Positions 34,021 to 44,318 of a stretch of DNA of 64,000 nt are shown here, in pieces; the stretch's first letter is position 1; each line of letters starts with the position of its first letter. The DNA lies in assembly GCF_950295315.1 (NCBI RefSeq), contig NC_080164.1, positions 111,248,447 through 111,312,446 of the forward strand, written 5' to 3'. The translations under genes and the position numbers were made by a program. This DNA comes from Erinaceus europaeus. Taxonomy: Eukaryota > Chordata > Mammalia > Eulipotyphla > Erinaceidae. The notes under the pieces are model-generated. The model saw only the letters and a list, made by a program, of their open reading frames with translations. It ran no database searches and had not been told where the DNA came from.

Positions 34021-34078
34021 GAGAGTAGTCTGGGAAACTCTCACAAGGCTAGACATGGACCTTCCATATGATCCATAA

Positions 34079-34480
34079 TGAAAATTATCAAAGATAATTA
34101 AATATACTTCCAGTACCACTTTGGCATTTGTGTGATATTAGTAGTGTGGAGGGTGTGTCTAAGGAAACATCTGAAACAATATATGCTGTTAATTAAAAAA
34201 TTGTCTATCCTGTGGTGGGAACTCCATGATATAATTAAATGCTGGCTTCCCCTCATTATAGAAAAAGAAAGTATGCAATGTGTGAAAAAGTGCAAATTAA
34301 AGGAAATTACTAAGTTCTTGAACCGATGCTTGGTTGATAAGGTAAGATGTTCTTGATGATCTTGGGTTTATGAAAGGGCAAACTAAAGAATGCAGTTCAC
34401 CCAATGTAGAAAGGCATAGTGCCTTAGAGAGTGTGTCAGCCTGTCAAAATTAAAGTTAGGCAATGTATTAAAAAGGAGCA
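34079..34480. other. No recognised feature
   Basis: About 400 bp adjoining the broken LINE-1 end, without similarity to the LINE-1 3' UTR found in the other copies. Frames at 34132-34356 (74 codons) look like chance. Confidence 0.4.
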
Positions 34481-34680
34481 GTTGCAGAAATCAGATCTTC
34501 CACCTTCTGTACGTCATAAATAATTTTGTTCCATACTCCCAGAGGGATAAATAATAGCAAAGCTTCCAATAGAGGGGAACAGAGCTCTAGTGGTGGAAAT
34601 TGTATGGAATTGTACCCCTGCTATCTTAATAGTCCTGTTAATCATGGTGAAATCACTACTACAAAAAAAATTAAGAAAAA
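34481..34680 (+). repeat. Recurring module, short 3' fragment (TAATCAT subfamily)
   Basis: CAGATCTTCCACCTTCTGTA, TCCATACTCCCAGAGGGATA, GAATTGTACCCCTGCTATCT and CTGTTAATCATGGTGAAATC followed by A-rich tail. It differs from the TTTTGTTAATGTCTCC subfamily at the 3' terminus. Confidence 0.8.
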
Positions 34681-34889
34681 AAGTGTGCTATTTTTGAGAT
34701 AGAAGACCTATGTGCTTTTGTTCCCAGATATTTCTAAATTATAGCTGTCTTCTGACTCTTCCATTAATGGTCTAATAGGTATTTATTTTTCTGTAGAAAA
34801 AAATCACAGATTTCACTCAGTGTCACTTTTCAGTCAAGTTACAAATTTGACTAGGAAAAACTAGTCTTATTGTCCATGTCCATCAGAGA

Positions 34890-35330
34890 AGTAATAATAG
34901 AAGCCAGGACCTTCCAACTTCTGCACCCCATAAAGAAATTTTGATCCGGGGCCAGGTGTTGGCATACCTGGTTGAGTGCACATGATACAATGTGGCAGGT
35001 CCCAGATTCAAGCCCTTGTTCCCCACCTGCAGGGGGAAAGCTTGATAAGTGGTGAAGCAGGGCTACAAGTGTCTCTATGTCTCTCTCCCTCATTAGCTCC
35101 CCCTTCAATTTCTATTTCTATCCAATAAATAAATAAAGATAATAAAAAAATTTCAAAAAAAAAATTTTGGTCCATACTCCCAGAGGGATAAAGAATAGTT
35201 AAGCTTCTAATGGAGGGGATGGGACATGGAGCTCTGGTGGTAGGAACTATGTAGAATTGTATATTATAATTCTGTAATTGTATAGTCTTATTAATCATTA
35301 TTAAATCACTAATAATTTTAAGTGATTTAT
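34890..35330 (+). repeat. Recurring module (TAATCAT subfamily), split by a SINE
   Basis: GAAGCCAGGACCTTCCAACT, CTTCTGCACCCCATAAAGAA and, after the SINE, TCCATACTCCCAGAGGGATA, GGGACATGGAGCTCTGGTGG and CTTATTAATCATTATTAAAT. Confidence 0.8.
34948..35163 (+). repeat. tRNA-derived SINE inside the module copy
   Basis: Head GGGGCCAGGTGTTGGCATAC, B-box TTCAAGCCC, CCCCACCTGCAGGGGGAAAG, CT-rich body and AATAAATAAATAAAG tail. Target copies AAATTTTGATCC and AAATTTTGGTCC flank it. Confidence 0.85.
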
Positions 35331-35411
35331 TGGTATGGGAGACCTTGGGCAATGTCTTACATTCCTATTTATCATAATGTTAGCCAAGCTGAATTTTTTT
35401 CTTTAAAAAAG

Positions 35412-35765
35412 AGGGCTGGTGAAGTAGCTATTTGGATAGAATACTGCTTTGCCATGTGTGCAACCCTGGTTCCAGCCTGACCTCCATATCATTGAAGGAA
35501 GTTTCAGTGCTATGGCTTCTTTTTTTATTATTTTTATTTATATATTGTATAGAAACAGCCAGAAATCAAATGGGAAGGGGGAGGTAGAGAGGGAGAGAAA
35601 CAGGGAGATACCTGCAGCTCTGCTTCACCACTAGCGAAGCTTTCCCCCTGCAGGTGGGGAGCGGGGACTCAAACCTGGGTTCTTGTACATCGTAACAAGT
35701 GTGTTCAACCTGTGCTGTGGTTTATTTCCTCCATTCTTTTTCTTTCTCTCTCTAAAAATAAAATA
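35412..35765 (+). repeat. SINE (CTTTGCCATGTGTG type) split by an antisense SINE
   Basis: 5' part GGGCTGGTGAAGTAGCTATT and CTGCTTTGCCATGTGTGCAA to 35521. The 3' part (TTTATTTCCTCCATTCTTTT...CTCTCTAAAAATAAAAT) resumes near 35723. Near-duplicate GTGCTATGG/GTGCTGTGG marks the interruption. Confidence 0.75.
35522..35722 (-). repeat. tRNA-derived SINE, antisense, nested
   Basis: TTTATATATTGTATAGAAAC tail end, GA-rich body, CTCTGCTTCACCACTAGCGA, CCCCCTGCAGGTGGGGAGCG, CTCAAACCTGGG (B box) and CAACCTG head. Confidence 0.85.
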
Positions 35766-36620
35766 GAAATTAAATATGATATTAAAATTGGAACTTATCT
35801 CTAGAGCTATTTTATTTTTTAACTAGATGTACCTATCATTTACTACCAAGCTTAGGTATCTGTCTCCCTCCTGTAGACTATGTTTCTCTAGGAAACCCAG
35901 GTTCATGTACCCATCCCACTAGTAAAACAGTTTTTTCTTCAGCACATTAACAATTTAAACATACAATTTAGTTATTAGTCATTAGTCATTAAAGTCATTA
36001 GTAAAGTTTGCTTCTGTTAAAATAGCAGCAGAGAGCTTTAGAATAGTGTTATCTAAAAAGCAATGCTAACAATATAAACCAAAGAAACAGTTTTCTTTGC
36101 TTTAGTACTATTGTGAATAAGTAAACTTAACAATGATGGATTTTTATGGTGAACTTATATTGTAGAAGAGTTACTAACTCTAGTGCTAGAATCTTATGTT
36201 CTTTTTGTAATACATCAATAGTGTCTGAGTTTGGAACACACTTTATGTTTATTTACTTAGCTGAAAATTACTAAGTGATGACTTTGCTAGATCCTTCTGA
36301 AACACAAAATAAGTCGATGTTGAAGTAATCAAAAAACAAGTCCTTGCTTTCAATGTAGTTTATAACTTAATATAGCAAACCAGGAATTAAATAATCTGAT
36401 AACATAATTGAAGATACCGATAAATGACAATGACAATAAGCTGATAATCAAGTGACAAAAATGATCGGGGTCCTTGGCAGGCAGAAATACAAAGTTGCAA
36501 AGGCATCATCAGCACATTTAGAAACCAGGACAATGTGACAGAGTGTAGCAGAGGGAACAGAACTATTTGAAAGGCAGAATGATGATCAGGAAAGGAGACT
36601 AATAGCCCCCTTCAGCCATG
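35766..36620. other. No recognised feature
   Basis: AT-rich stretch of about 850 bp without shared repeats or credible coding frames. Confidence 0.45.
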
Positions 36621-36624
36621 GTAA

Positions 36625-36770
36625 CTTTGGATTCAGTAGCTCAGTGGGCAGAGGACCAGATTTTTCATGCCCAAGGCTCTATTTTCAGGTCCTGACACAA
36701 CATGTGCTAGAGTGGTGCTCTGACCTGTCCCTCATGGAATAAAAGGAAAAAAAAGAAAACAATAGTAGGA
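36625..36770 (+). repeat. Degraded SINE (GTAGCTCAGTGGGC head)
   Basis: GTAGCTCAGTGGGCAGAGGA resembles a tRNA A-box head. Then TTTTCAGGTCCTGACACAAC, TGCTAGAGTGGTGCTCTGAC and an A-rich tail. Confidence 0.6.
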
Positions 36771-36959
36771 AATAGATGATCAGTCAGGAATAAGCTTTGG
36801 AAAAAAGAAACAAGTTGATTTGTACTAAAGCGGTCACAGGGTCATAGTAGGAACAAACTGAAGATTTATAGAGCCTGTTCGGGGGAGGGACAGATGGCCC
36901 AGCACTTGTCTCCCCTATATTTAAAAAGTTTGTCATGCATTATCTCAACAAAGAATTTA

Positions 36960-37150
36960 TGGGAGAGCATGTTTTTCAAGAATTTTAAATTTTATTTGGG
37001 AAAACTGAGAACATTCACATGTTAGGCAGAGAGAGAGCGAGAATAAGACAGAGAAAGAGAGCAAGAGAAACAGAGCTAGTACTCACATGATGACCTGGAC
37101 AGACAGAGAACCCGAGTAGGCCCCAGGCCTAACTTTTAACACCCAAGCCC
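36960..37150 (-). repeat. Degraded antisense SINE
   Basis: TTTTAAATTTTATTTGGG tail end, GA-rich body (GAGAGAGAGCGAGAATAAGA), then a weak head. Divergent; boundaries approximate. Confidence 0.45.
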
Positions 37151-37564
37151 CACCTCCACTTTTCTAAGCCACAACTGTCACCACTTCCATTTTTGGGGCT
37201 GTACCCTCCAGGTGACTGCTGTCTCTCAACAAACCTTCTCAGGTTTCATTTAGAAGGACTTGTCACTCAAATAAATGCCATTGAAACAGAGAGGGTCAAA
37301 AATAAGTCTCTTCATTTATATTTTTATTATCATTTTTTTTCTTTTTTTGGCTAAACACTGGTTGGCATTTACTAAGGTGAAACTCAGGGAGGCATAGGAG
37401 AGGTGAATACTGAATGTCATCTTGGCCTCCATAAACTCTGGATGCCTTCATCCATATCCTGACAGTGAGTTCCATTTCACAGTTCAACAAATGTCTAGAG
37501 CCTGGGAAGAGCTCAACAAGGGAGATTCAAACACTTTCATCCTGTTATTGTTAAGTAATACATT

Positions 37565-37765
37565 GCAGATATCATGGAGGAAAAGGAAGAGGGCAGAGGG
37601 ACGGAAAAAATGGAAGTAGTAGGAAGGTAGAAGGAAAAGAAAGGAAGGGAGTGGAGAAGAGAGAACTGAAAAAAAGGGAGGGAGACAAATAGAGAAAAAA
37701 AAGGGGATAAAGAAGGAAAGAAAGAAAGGGGAATGAAGGGAGGAAGGAAGGGAAAGTTACAGAAT
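37565..37765 (+). repeat. Purine (GA/GGAA)-rich tract
   Basis: About 200 bp dominated by AGGAAGG, GGGAGG and AAGAAAGG units on the plus strand; antisense frames rich in Phe, Leu, Ser and Pro are artefacts of it. 37151-37564 shows no recognised feature. Confidence 0.85.
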
Positions 37766-37849
37766 AATTGAGTGAGTCCAAATCCAGGGAACAAACAACA
37801 ATGAAAAAAAATCAATGTGAGGAAAGTGATCTGCTTTTGCCTCATTGAT

Positions 37850-38550
37850 TTTCACAGCTCACAAAACACTGCAACCTCATGGCCAATGTGAGCTTCATTT
37901 TTTCCTCCTCTCACAGCTGTTGTGGTGGTACTACAATCTAAGCTGGGTACTTTTATATGAACTGACTGGCAGCTATCCACAGATGCAACACACTCTGAAA
38001 GTGTACAACTTGGGGCAGTTAAAACAACCACCAAAGACTATGACGCTATCCTGACTTCCCTGGGCAGATAACTTCACCAATGTGTCCTGGAACATCCTTT
38101 CTCCAGAGCCCTACCCCAATAGGGAAAGATAGAAACAAGCTGGGAGTATGGATCCACCTACCAATGTCAGTGTCCAGTGAAGAAGCAATTACAGATGCCA
38201 TAACTCCTCCCACTTTCTGCACCCCATAAAGAACTTTAGTCCATAGTGGTCCAGGAGATAGCACAGCGGATAAAGCACTGGATTCTCAAGCATGAGGTCC
38301 TGAGTCTGATCCTCAGCAGCACATGTACCAGAATGATGTCTAGTTCTTTCTCTCTCTTCTCTTACCTTTCTCATAATAAAATAAATAAAAACTTTAAAAA
38401 ATTTAGTCCATATTCCCAGAGGGATAAAGAAGTTTTCAATAGAAGGAGTGGGACATGGAACTCTAGTCATGGGAACAGTGTGGAACTGTACCCCTGTTAT
38501 CTTATAATCTTGTTAATCATTATCAAATAACTAAAAATGTTTAGATAAAA
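37850..38550 (+). repeat. Recurring module (TAATCAT subfamily), split by a SINE
   Basis: Recognisable from about 38025: CTGACTTCCCTGGGCAGATA, CACCAATGTGTCCTGGAACA, AATAGGGAAAGATAGAAACA, ACTTTCTGCACCCCATAAAG and, after the SINE, CCATATTCCCAGAGGGATAA, GGAACTGTACCCCTGTTATC and TTGTTAATCATTATCAAAT. The 5' part (37850-38025) is only weakly alignable. Confidence 0.75.
38246..38400 (+). repeat. tRNA-derived SINE (GGTGCAGTGGATAA head type) with target-site duplications
   Basis: Head GGTCCAGGAGATAGCACAGC, GGATAAAGCACTGGATTCTC, AGCACATGTACCAGAATGAT, CT-rich body and an AAATAAAAAC tail. Target copies ACTTTAGTCCATA (38231) and AATTTAGTCCATA (about 38400). Confidence 0.9.
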
Positions 38551-38934
38551 TAAATTAGCAAACAAATAAAACACCAAAGAAGTGTGAGCAGGTTTGGATA
38601 GAGAACTGAACATTTGAGTTCTCACCCATTAGAGACTGCAAAGTATTTACATAACACCAGCAATTCTGTTTTACTAAAAAGTTTTGAACATAAAAATACA
38701 AATAGTATCAGTAAGAACTCTATCTAGACCCACTAGTTCCATAAGGAAAGAAATATAAAATTTCTTCTTATAAACTTGGTGCCAAAATTCTTATTCAGTG
38801 AACACACTTTTCTTCTAGCGTTTGCCACAGTGAACACACTTATACCTTATAGCTACCTGAAATACAGGAGTAGCATTATAGTAGGTTAAACATGTAATAA
38901 TCCCATGTTAAAAATATTTCAGTTATCTAGTCCA

Positions 38935-39080
38935 GTGATGTCACAGTATATATACAGTGTTGGATTCTAGGACATGAGTTCCTGAGTTTGATCCCTCACA
39001 TCACTGGTGCCTGAGTGATGCTCTGGTTCTCTCTCCCCACCTCCCAATTCTCTCTTATAAATAAATAAATAAATATTTAA
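38935..39080 (+). repeat. SINE (GGTGCAGTGGATAA head type, diverged)
   Basis: GTGTTGGATTCTAGGACATG, GAGTTTGATCCCTCACATCA, GATGCTCTGGTTCTCTCTCC and AAATAAATAAATAAAT tail. 38551-38934 holds nothing recognised. Confidence 0.75.
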
Positions 39081-40830
39081 CAACTATTTCAGTTTACAAA
39101 GGAAAAATTATTCCTATTCTATCCAAGGAAATCTTTCCTATTTAGTTAAATGATATAGGAATTAGAAGTACATACACTAAAACAGAGAAAAGTATCTGCA
39201 AAGAAACCACGCGTTAGATACTCAGACAGTTATGACCTTTTCCTACACTTTGCATAACTTTTACATATTTGTTGGGATATGAATGTAATTAGCATACATC
39301 TGATGTCAGCCTGATGAGCATACAACAGACTTACACAAATACACAAGGGATTGTGGGTATGTAGGAAGTTATTTGAGTGTCTGACAGAAATAGCTCTCTC
39401 TGTTCCCGTTGCCCTTGCCTGCTCTCCTACTCAGTACCCACCATGGCACTTCCTCAGGGCCAGCTTAAAGATTTATGGCTCCTGCCCACCATCATGGCTA
39501 GCCCATCTTTGACCCTTTGCCTATTTTTCTATACCTAAATAACTTGTGATGTAATAAATCTCCAGTTTGTTTAAACTCCCATCTCAATGCTACATGAAAG
39601 ATTTTTAATTTTTCTTAATTACTAGACATCTCACAGTCAAATAATAGAGAATGTATCATTATCTCTAAATTGTAGAAACTATGTATAGACTGAAAGCAAA
39701 ACAAACATATTGACTATTTCTGATCATATTCTATGGAAATATTTGCTCTTAGCTAAACCTAATCTTCTTTACCTTTTAAAGTGAGTAGAGGGGCAGATGT
39801 GTAACTTTTTAAAATGCTCCTTAAATTTTTTAAAGATAATTTATCTGTATGAGCAAAATCAATAGTAAAATTCTGGAGTGTATCCTAAATGTTGCCTGAC
39901 ACATAATATAAATGAGAAAGGTACCAGTTCTATTTTCTATCTGCCGGAGCATATAAGTTCAAAAGGTTTCTTAGCTGATGAATGCCTCAGCATAATAACT
40001 GTTTTACACAACTTTTCTCTTTCCATTGTCATGAGTCCTCCTCTCAAAGATTATTTAGAAATAGCTTGAACAAACCTCTATTCTCAGTGAAAAAAATAGA
40101 ACCAAATATTAAAAAGACTACTCAAAGGAAGATGGGGCAAATCATTATAGAAGTGTCTGAGTAATTTATTTTCTCTGTGTGTAAATAATTAACTGTATTT
40201 TAAGCCACACCATTAAATTGGTATCTACCTGAGGCATGTCTCTGTCTCTCAAAGTAATTAACATTTTTATGTATTATTTCTCTAACACAACTGATGGTGG
40301 CTTCAACTCCATTGCCACAAACATACATTACTTTATTTTCTTGGCACTAAAAAATGGTGCCTCCAAGTCTTATTCAGGGCTGTAATTTATCTAAAATAAT
40401 GAGTAGATACCAAAAGCAGACATTTTAATAAACCATTTTTATAAGAGTTCTATTATCAGAAAGTAGCTCACACCATAGATAACTGAAAAATAAAACTGAG
40501 GTTGCAATTCAGTCTGTGATCATATATTGTTTGTAATTTTATAATAGGATCCACTGAAATTCCTTACACTGTGAGGTTCATTATTCATCTCCTCCAAAAG
40601 GATTATTGATGTCCAGAGTCTTTAAACTTTATCCCAAATGCTGACAACAAAGTGACCCATTACTTCCAGAGCAGGGGAAAGGTATACTAAGGAAAAGCAT
40701 GTATTGAGCACCAAGTGAGCTAAGTTGGATCTCTTTTGTTCTTCTCTTTCATGTCTGTCAAACACTGAATCTTCCACTAGGAATCAGAAATCATCACATG
40801 AACAAGTGGTTCTTCTAAATAAAATAGCAA
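39081..40830. other. Longest SINE/LINE-poor stretch; no gene recognised
   Basis: About 1.75 kb without elements that I can align to others in the window. Short frames (39878-40069, 39982-40164) have no domain. It could hold single-copy sequence, including conserved non-coding DNA, but nothing here shows that directly. Confidence 0.45.
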
Positions 40831-40832
40831 GG

Positions 40833-40985
40833 GGTGGAAAGTAGCTAGAGTACAGGCCTGTCCACATGTGGAATCCACGTTTGAGCCCTGTCTCCACATA
40901 AGGATGCCATGACCTACAATGCTCAGGTACTATGGTGTCTCCTCCTCACCCAGTCTCTCTATCTAAATGAATGAATGGATGCGCA
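40833..40985 (+). repeat. Degraded SINE
   Basis: GGTGGAAAGTAGCTAGAGTA head, GTTTGAGCCCTGTCTCCACA, CTCAGGTACTATGGTGTCTC and CT-rich body to AATGAATGAAT. Confidence 0.55.
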
Positions 40986-41018
40986 TATTGTGAATCCAAA
41001 ATGTAGGAGACCCAGGTA

Positions 41019-41019
<1 letters not shown>

Positions 41020-41063
<44 letters not shown>
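41020..41063 (+). repeat. (CA)22 microsatellite
   Basis: Uninterrupted ACACAC run of about 22 units. Confidence 0.97.
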
Positions 41064-41064
<1 letters not shown>

Positions 41065-41149
41065 CCATTTAATGCAATATGATCGTTTGGTTCAAAAGTC
41101 AATTTTTAACTGCAACCTGACTCAGCAATATCTATAGTTTTAACTTTTT

Positions 41150-41340
41150 TTTTTCCTTCTTAGTCATCACAGAGATTTCACTGCTCCACAGAGATTAAGA
41201 CAAAGAGGCAGAGAGGGTGAAAGAGACCACAGCACCAGAAGCTTCCCTTAATGCAGTTGGGGCTGGATTAGAAGCTGGGTTGTACACATGGCAAAGCAGC
41301 ACACTATTCAAGTGAGCCATTTCATCGGGCCATATATATT
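41150..41340 (-). repeat. SINE (CTTTGCCATGTGTG type), antisense
   Basis: GA-rich body, CACCAGAAGCTTCCCTTAAT, GTTGTACACATGGCAAAGCA (reverse complement of the family signature) and head GCCATTTCATCGGGCC. Confidence 0.75.
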
Positions 41341-41464
41341 TTTTTCTTTTTAGAGGAGAAAGTCTCTGTCAGATATTTTAGTAGTAGTTTACTGGAAAAA
41401 CTATAATTTTTTGTTTGTTTGTTTTTTCAAGTTCAACATATCCTTGTAAAAGATCACTAAATTG

Positions 41465-41583
41465 TCTTTTTAAAATAAAGCATTTGCTTGTTTGTTTATC
41501 TGAAAGAGAGTCATGTCCAGTACTGAACTTGGGGCCTATGCTTGGGAATTCAGTGATTTATCCACTGCACCACCTCCTGGCCA
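41465..41583 (-). repeat. SINE (GGTGCAGTGGATAA head type), antisense
   Basis: GTACTGAACTTGGGGCCTAT, then TTATCCACTGCACCACCTCC, the reverse complement of the head at 888, ending in TGGCCAC. Confidence 0.8.
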
Positions 41584-42330
41584 CAGAAAACTAACTTCAT
41601 TTTTTTTTATTGGAACAGTAAATGAAAATCAAATTCTTATTTGAAAAATATTTAGAGAATGTAATTGAATAGTGTGGCCACGGGGGGGGGGGGAGGTTAA
41701 CTAGCATGGAGGCCTGAGATTGATCCAGAAAATCAACTAATCTGATCACTTGAAGACAAGCACCCACAAGTCTTTTGTTCTTAGGGAAAATCAGTAAAAG
41801 TATATTCAAGGTTCAATCCTGTGTTTTCTCAGTCCCTCTCTCCTATTTCCAAACAATGACATACATTCTCTTTTATGCAGAAGCTGGTGAGGTGGAATTT
41901 TATATTCTGTAGCACCATGCAGCTGGCTCCCTTGTGGGCTTCATAATCAATGAAAATTTCATGCATCTGTGTATCCTGTGATTCTTCAATAAAACTGGCG
42001 CGATTTCACTGGGGATAAGGTGGCAAAAGCTAGCTATCACGCTAAGATGTGACAATACTTCTCTGGAAGCAGCCATACTGTTGCATCCTTTTGACTTTGT
42101 TTGGAGCAAGACCGAGCTTTACAAATACCATTGCATTGATAAGGATCCCAGACCCTGCCCAGACAGAGCAAATCAATGGGAGCTTCTAATGAAGCCAAAC
42201 TGTATGACTGTTATCAAGTGGAAGACTTAAGCAAACCAGGTAGCTTTGAGATCTCAGCTGTCACTTAACCTGTTATATGCAGCTATGTTATCAGTCAGTG
42301 AACTCTGAAAAAGCAATCAGCATAACTTTA
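41584..42330. other. No recognised gene; G-run
   Basis: Contains a G11-12 run at 41683-41694. An antisense 69-codon frame at 41900-42109 has no domain. No shared repeat recognised. Confidence 0.4.
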
Positions 42331-42334
42331 AGGG

Positions 42335-42492
42335 GAGCAGCAGATGGCTCACCCACTAGAAGGACATGTTACTATCTGAAAGGACCTAGCTTCAAAACGT
42401 TGGCTGTGACATGGGAGTGTCTCAAAGGGGGAAACTTCATTAGTGGTGGAGTTGTGCTATAGTGTCTCTCCTCCTCCTTCTTCTTATCTATC

Positions 42493-42534
<42 letters not shown>

Positions 42535-42548
42535 ATCTTTGTATAAAA
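42335..42548 (+). repeat. Degraded SINE ending in a (TATC)n microsatellite
   Basis: GCAGATGGCTCACCCACTAG head, GGACCTAGCTTCAAAACGTT, CTTCATTAGTGGTGGAGTTG, CT-rich body and then about 12 TATC units (42486-42533). Confidence 0.7.
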
Positions 42549-42583
42549 TGTTTTGTGAAAATAAATTTAAAAAGTAACTTAGA

Positions 42584-42909
42584 GGGAGTCGGGCTGTAGC
42601 GCAGCAGGTTAAGCGCAGGTGGCGCAAAGCACAAGGACCGGCATAAGGATCCCGGTTCGAACCCCGGCTCCCCACCTGCAGGGGAGTCGCTTCACAGGCG
42701 GTGAAGCAGGTCTGCAGGTGTCTGTCTTTCTCTCCTCCTCTCTGTCTCCCCTCCTCTCTCCATTTCTCTCTGTCCTATCCAACAATGACGACAACAACAA
42801 TAATAACTACAACAATAAGACAACAAGGGCAACAAAAGGGAATAAATAAATAATATAAATATTTTTTAAAAAAAGGAATGAAGAAGTCACCTTCTTCAAC
42901 TCCTTTAAT
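42584..42909 (+). repeat. Young SINE (GGAGTCGGGCTGTAGCGCA) with 15-bp target duplications and extra 3' sequence
   Basis: A box TAGCGCAGCAG and B box GGTTCGAACCC are intact or nearly so, making this the best-preserved SINE of the window. It has a CT-rich body, CTGTCCTATCCAACAATGAC, CAA repeats and AAATAAATAATATAAAT. Target copies AAAAAGTAACTTAGA lie at 42569-42583 and 42910-42924. Between the A tail and the second copy are about 36 non-SINE bases (GGAATGAAGAAGTCACCTTC...), which must have entered with the insertion. Confidence 0.95.
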
Positions 42910-42937
42910 AAAAAGTAACTTAGAAAGGATAAAAGAA

Positions 42938-43152
42938 CGGGGTCAGGCAGTGGTGCACATGGTTAAGTGCAAATAGGACAGCATACAAAGACCCAGTTCT
43001 GAGCCCCTGAATCCCCACCTGCAGGAGGTAAAACTTTGTGAATGGTGAAGCAGGTCTGCAGGTCTCTCATTCTCTCTCTCTCTCTCTGTCTCTCTCTCTC
43101 TGCCTCCACTCTCAATTTCTTTCTGTGCCTATCCAATAATAAATTTTAAAAA
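42938..43152 (+). repeat. tRNA-derived SINE, tail-to-tail with the next
   Basis: GGGGTCAGGCAGTGGTGCAC head, GTTCTGAGCCCCTGAATCCC, AGCAGGTCTGCAGGTCTCTC, a (TC)n-expanded body and CCTATCCAATAATAAAT tail. Confidence 0.85.
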
Positions 43153-43348
43153 ACAATATTTGTTTATTAGAGACAGTCTGAAATCGAGAGGGAAGAGGAT
43201 GATAGAGGGGAAAGACAGAGAGACAACTGCATCCCTGTTTCACCACCTGCAAAGCTTTCCCTCTTCAGGTGGGGACTGGGCATTCATACCTGGATCCTTG
43301 TGCATTGTAACATGTGTGCTCAACCAGGTGCACCACCAACTGGCCCCA
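43153..43348 (-). repeat. tRNA-derived SINE, antisense
   Basis: TATTTGTTTATTAGAGACAG, GA-rich body, TTCACCACCTGCAAAGCTTT, TCAGGTGGGGACTGGGCATT and head CACCACCAACTGGCCCC. It meets the preceding SINE tail to tail, giving a roughly 200-bp inverted pair. Confidence 0.85.
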
Positions 43349-43940
43349 ATAATGTTTTTTTAATTTTTGAAATATGGAAGAATCATTTCTGTCATTCTTT
43401 AAGAACATCAACTAATTACTGCTTTCTTTGAAAATGCTCAGTGCCTTACACATAAGTGCTGGCCTTCTATTTGATGATGATTTTTGTCTATTTTATAAGT
43501 TAATAAATAGTATAATTATTTTTTAATTTATTTATCTTCCACCCCTGGTAGATCAGGTGATTTCCTATGTGCACAAGCAAATATCTAATGTCTAAACAAA
43601 TGAAATAATGAGAATAAATTCATTTAATAGATTCTAATTACTGGAAAAAAATAAGAATACAAGAAGATGAAAGTAGCTGATTCTGTATCCCCAGGAGGTA
43701 GAACTTTCTTTTTAATTTACCGATTGTAATTCTTCCATTCTTAGGTCTATATATCACCCACTAAGTACCTGTCTAAATTGATTACATGTTTTCAATAAAC
43801 CAAGAAAAGAGGATCTACTACAATCCTGATAACTACAGAAATAAATTTGATTTCAAGTATATTACTCTCCAAAATGAAACCCAAGAATCACTATTCTATC
43901 AAAGGTACAGAAGTAAAGTCACAAGGTGAGTTTGTCAAAA
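43349..43940. other. No recognised feature
   Basis: AT-rich, no shared repeats and no credible frame. Confidence 0.45.
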
Positions 43941-43943
43941 GAA

Positions 43944-44000
43944 GTACATAGAGTGAGGCTGAGTGGTGGCAAACCTGGTTGAGCACACATGTTAAGAAGT
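43944..44000 (+). repeat. Head-only SINE fragment between direct repeats
   Basis: AAGAAGTACATAGA (43944-43957), then a roughly 40-bp SINE head (GTGAGGCTGAGTGGTGGCAA...GAGCACACATGTT), then AAGAAGTACATAGAA again. The head resembles that at 34948, but body and tail are absent. Confidence 0.75.
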
Positions 44001-44007
44001 ACATAGA

Positions 44008-44303
44008 AAGGAGTCGGACGGTAGCACAGAGGGTTAAGTGCACATGGTGGCATGAAGCACAAGGACTGGCATAAGATGATCCTGGTTTGAGCCCCCGGCT
44101 CCCCACTTGTAGGGAGTTGCTTCACAAGTGGTGGAGCAGGTCTGCAGGTGTCTATCTTTCTCTCCCCCTCTCTGTCTTCCCCTCCTCTCTCCATTTCTCT
44201 TTGTCCTATCCAACAACCATGACATCATAACAACAACAGTAACGACAACAATAAAAAAAAAGCAACAAAAGGGAAAGTAAATAAATACAAAAAAATTTTT
44301 AAA
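44008..44303 (+). repeat. tRNA-derived SINE (GGAGTCGGGC family)
   Basis: GGAGTCGGACGGTAGCACAG head, CCCCGGCTCCCCACTTGTAG, CT-rich body, TTGTCCTATCCAACAACCAT and an A-rich tail. A third, slightly changed target copy (GATGTACATAGAA) follows at about 44305. Confidence 0.9.
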
Positions 44304-44318
44304 AAGATGTACATAGAA

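Larger units (their letters stand above)
28376..34078 (+). mobile_element. Nearly full-length LINE-1, missing its 3' end
   Basis: Contains a 5' UTR (28376-29662), ORF1 (29663 to about 30533) and ORF2 (about 30595 to 34020), but stops abruptly near 34078 within TATGATCC, before the 3' UTR. The start TGGAGCCAAGATGGC matches the start at 58622 and contains the YY1-type motif CAAGATGGC known from LINE-1 5' UTRs. Losing a 3' end is unusual for a LINE-1, so a later deletion or rearrangement is likely. Frameshifts in both ORFs make it inactive. Confidence 0.9.

Noticed and set aside
42584..42840. tRNA gene at the SINE head
   Set aside because: A and B boxes are present, but the acceptor and anticodon arms do not close into a tRNA and the sequence continues into a SINE body with target duplications.
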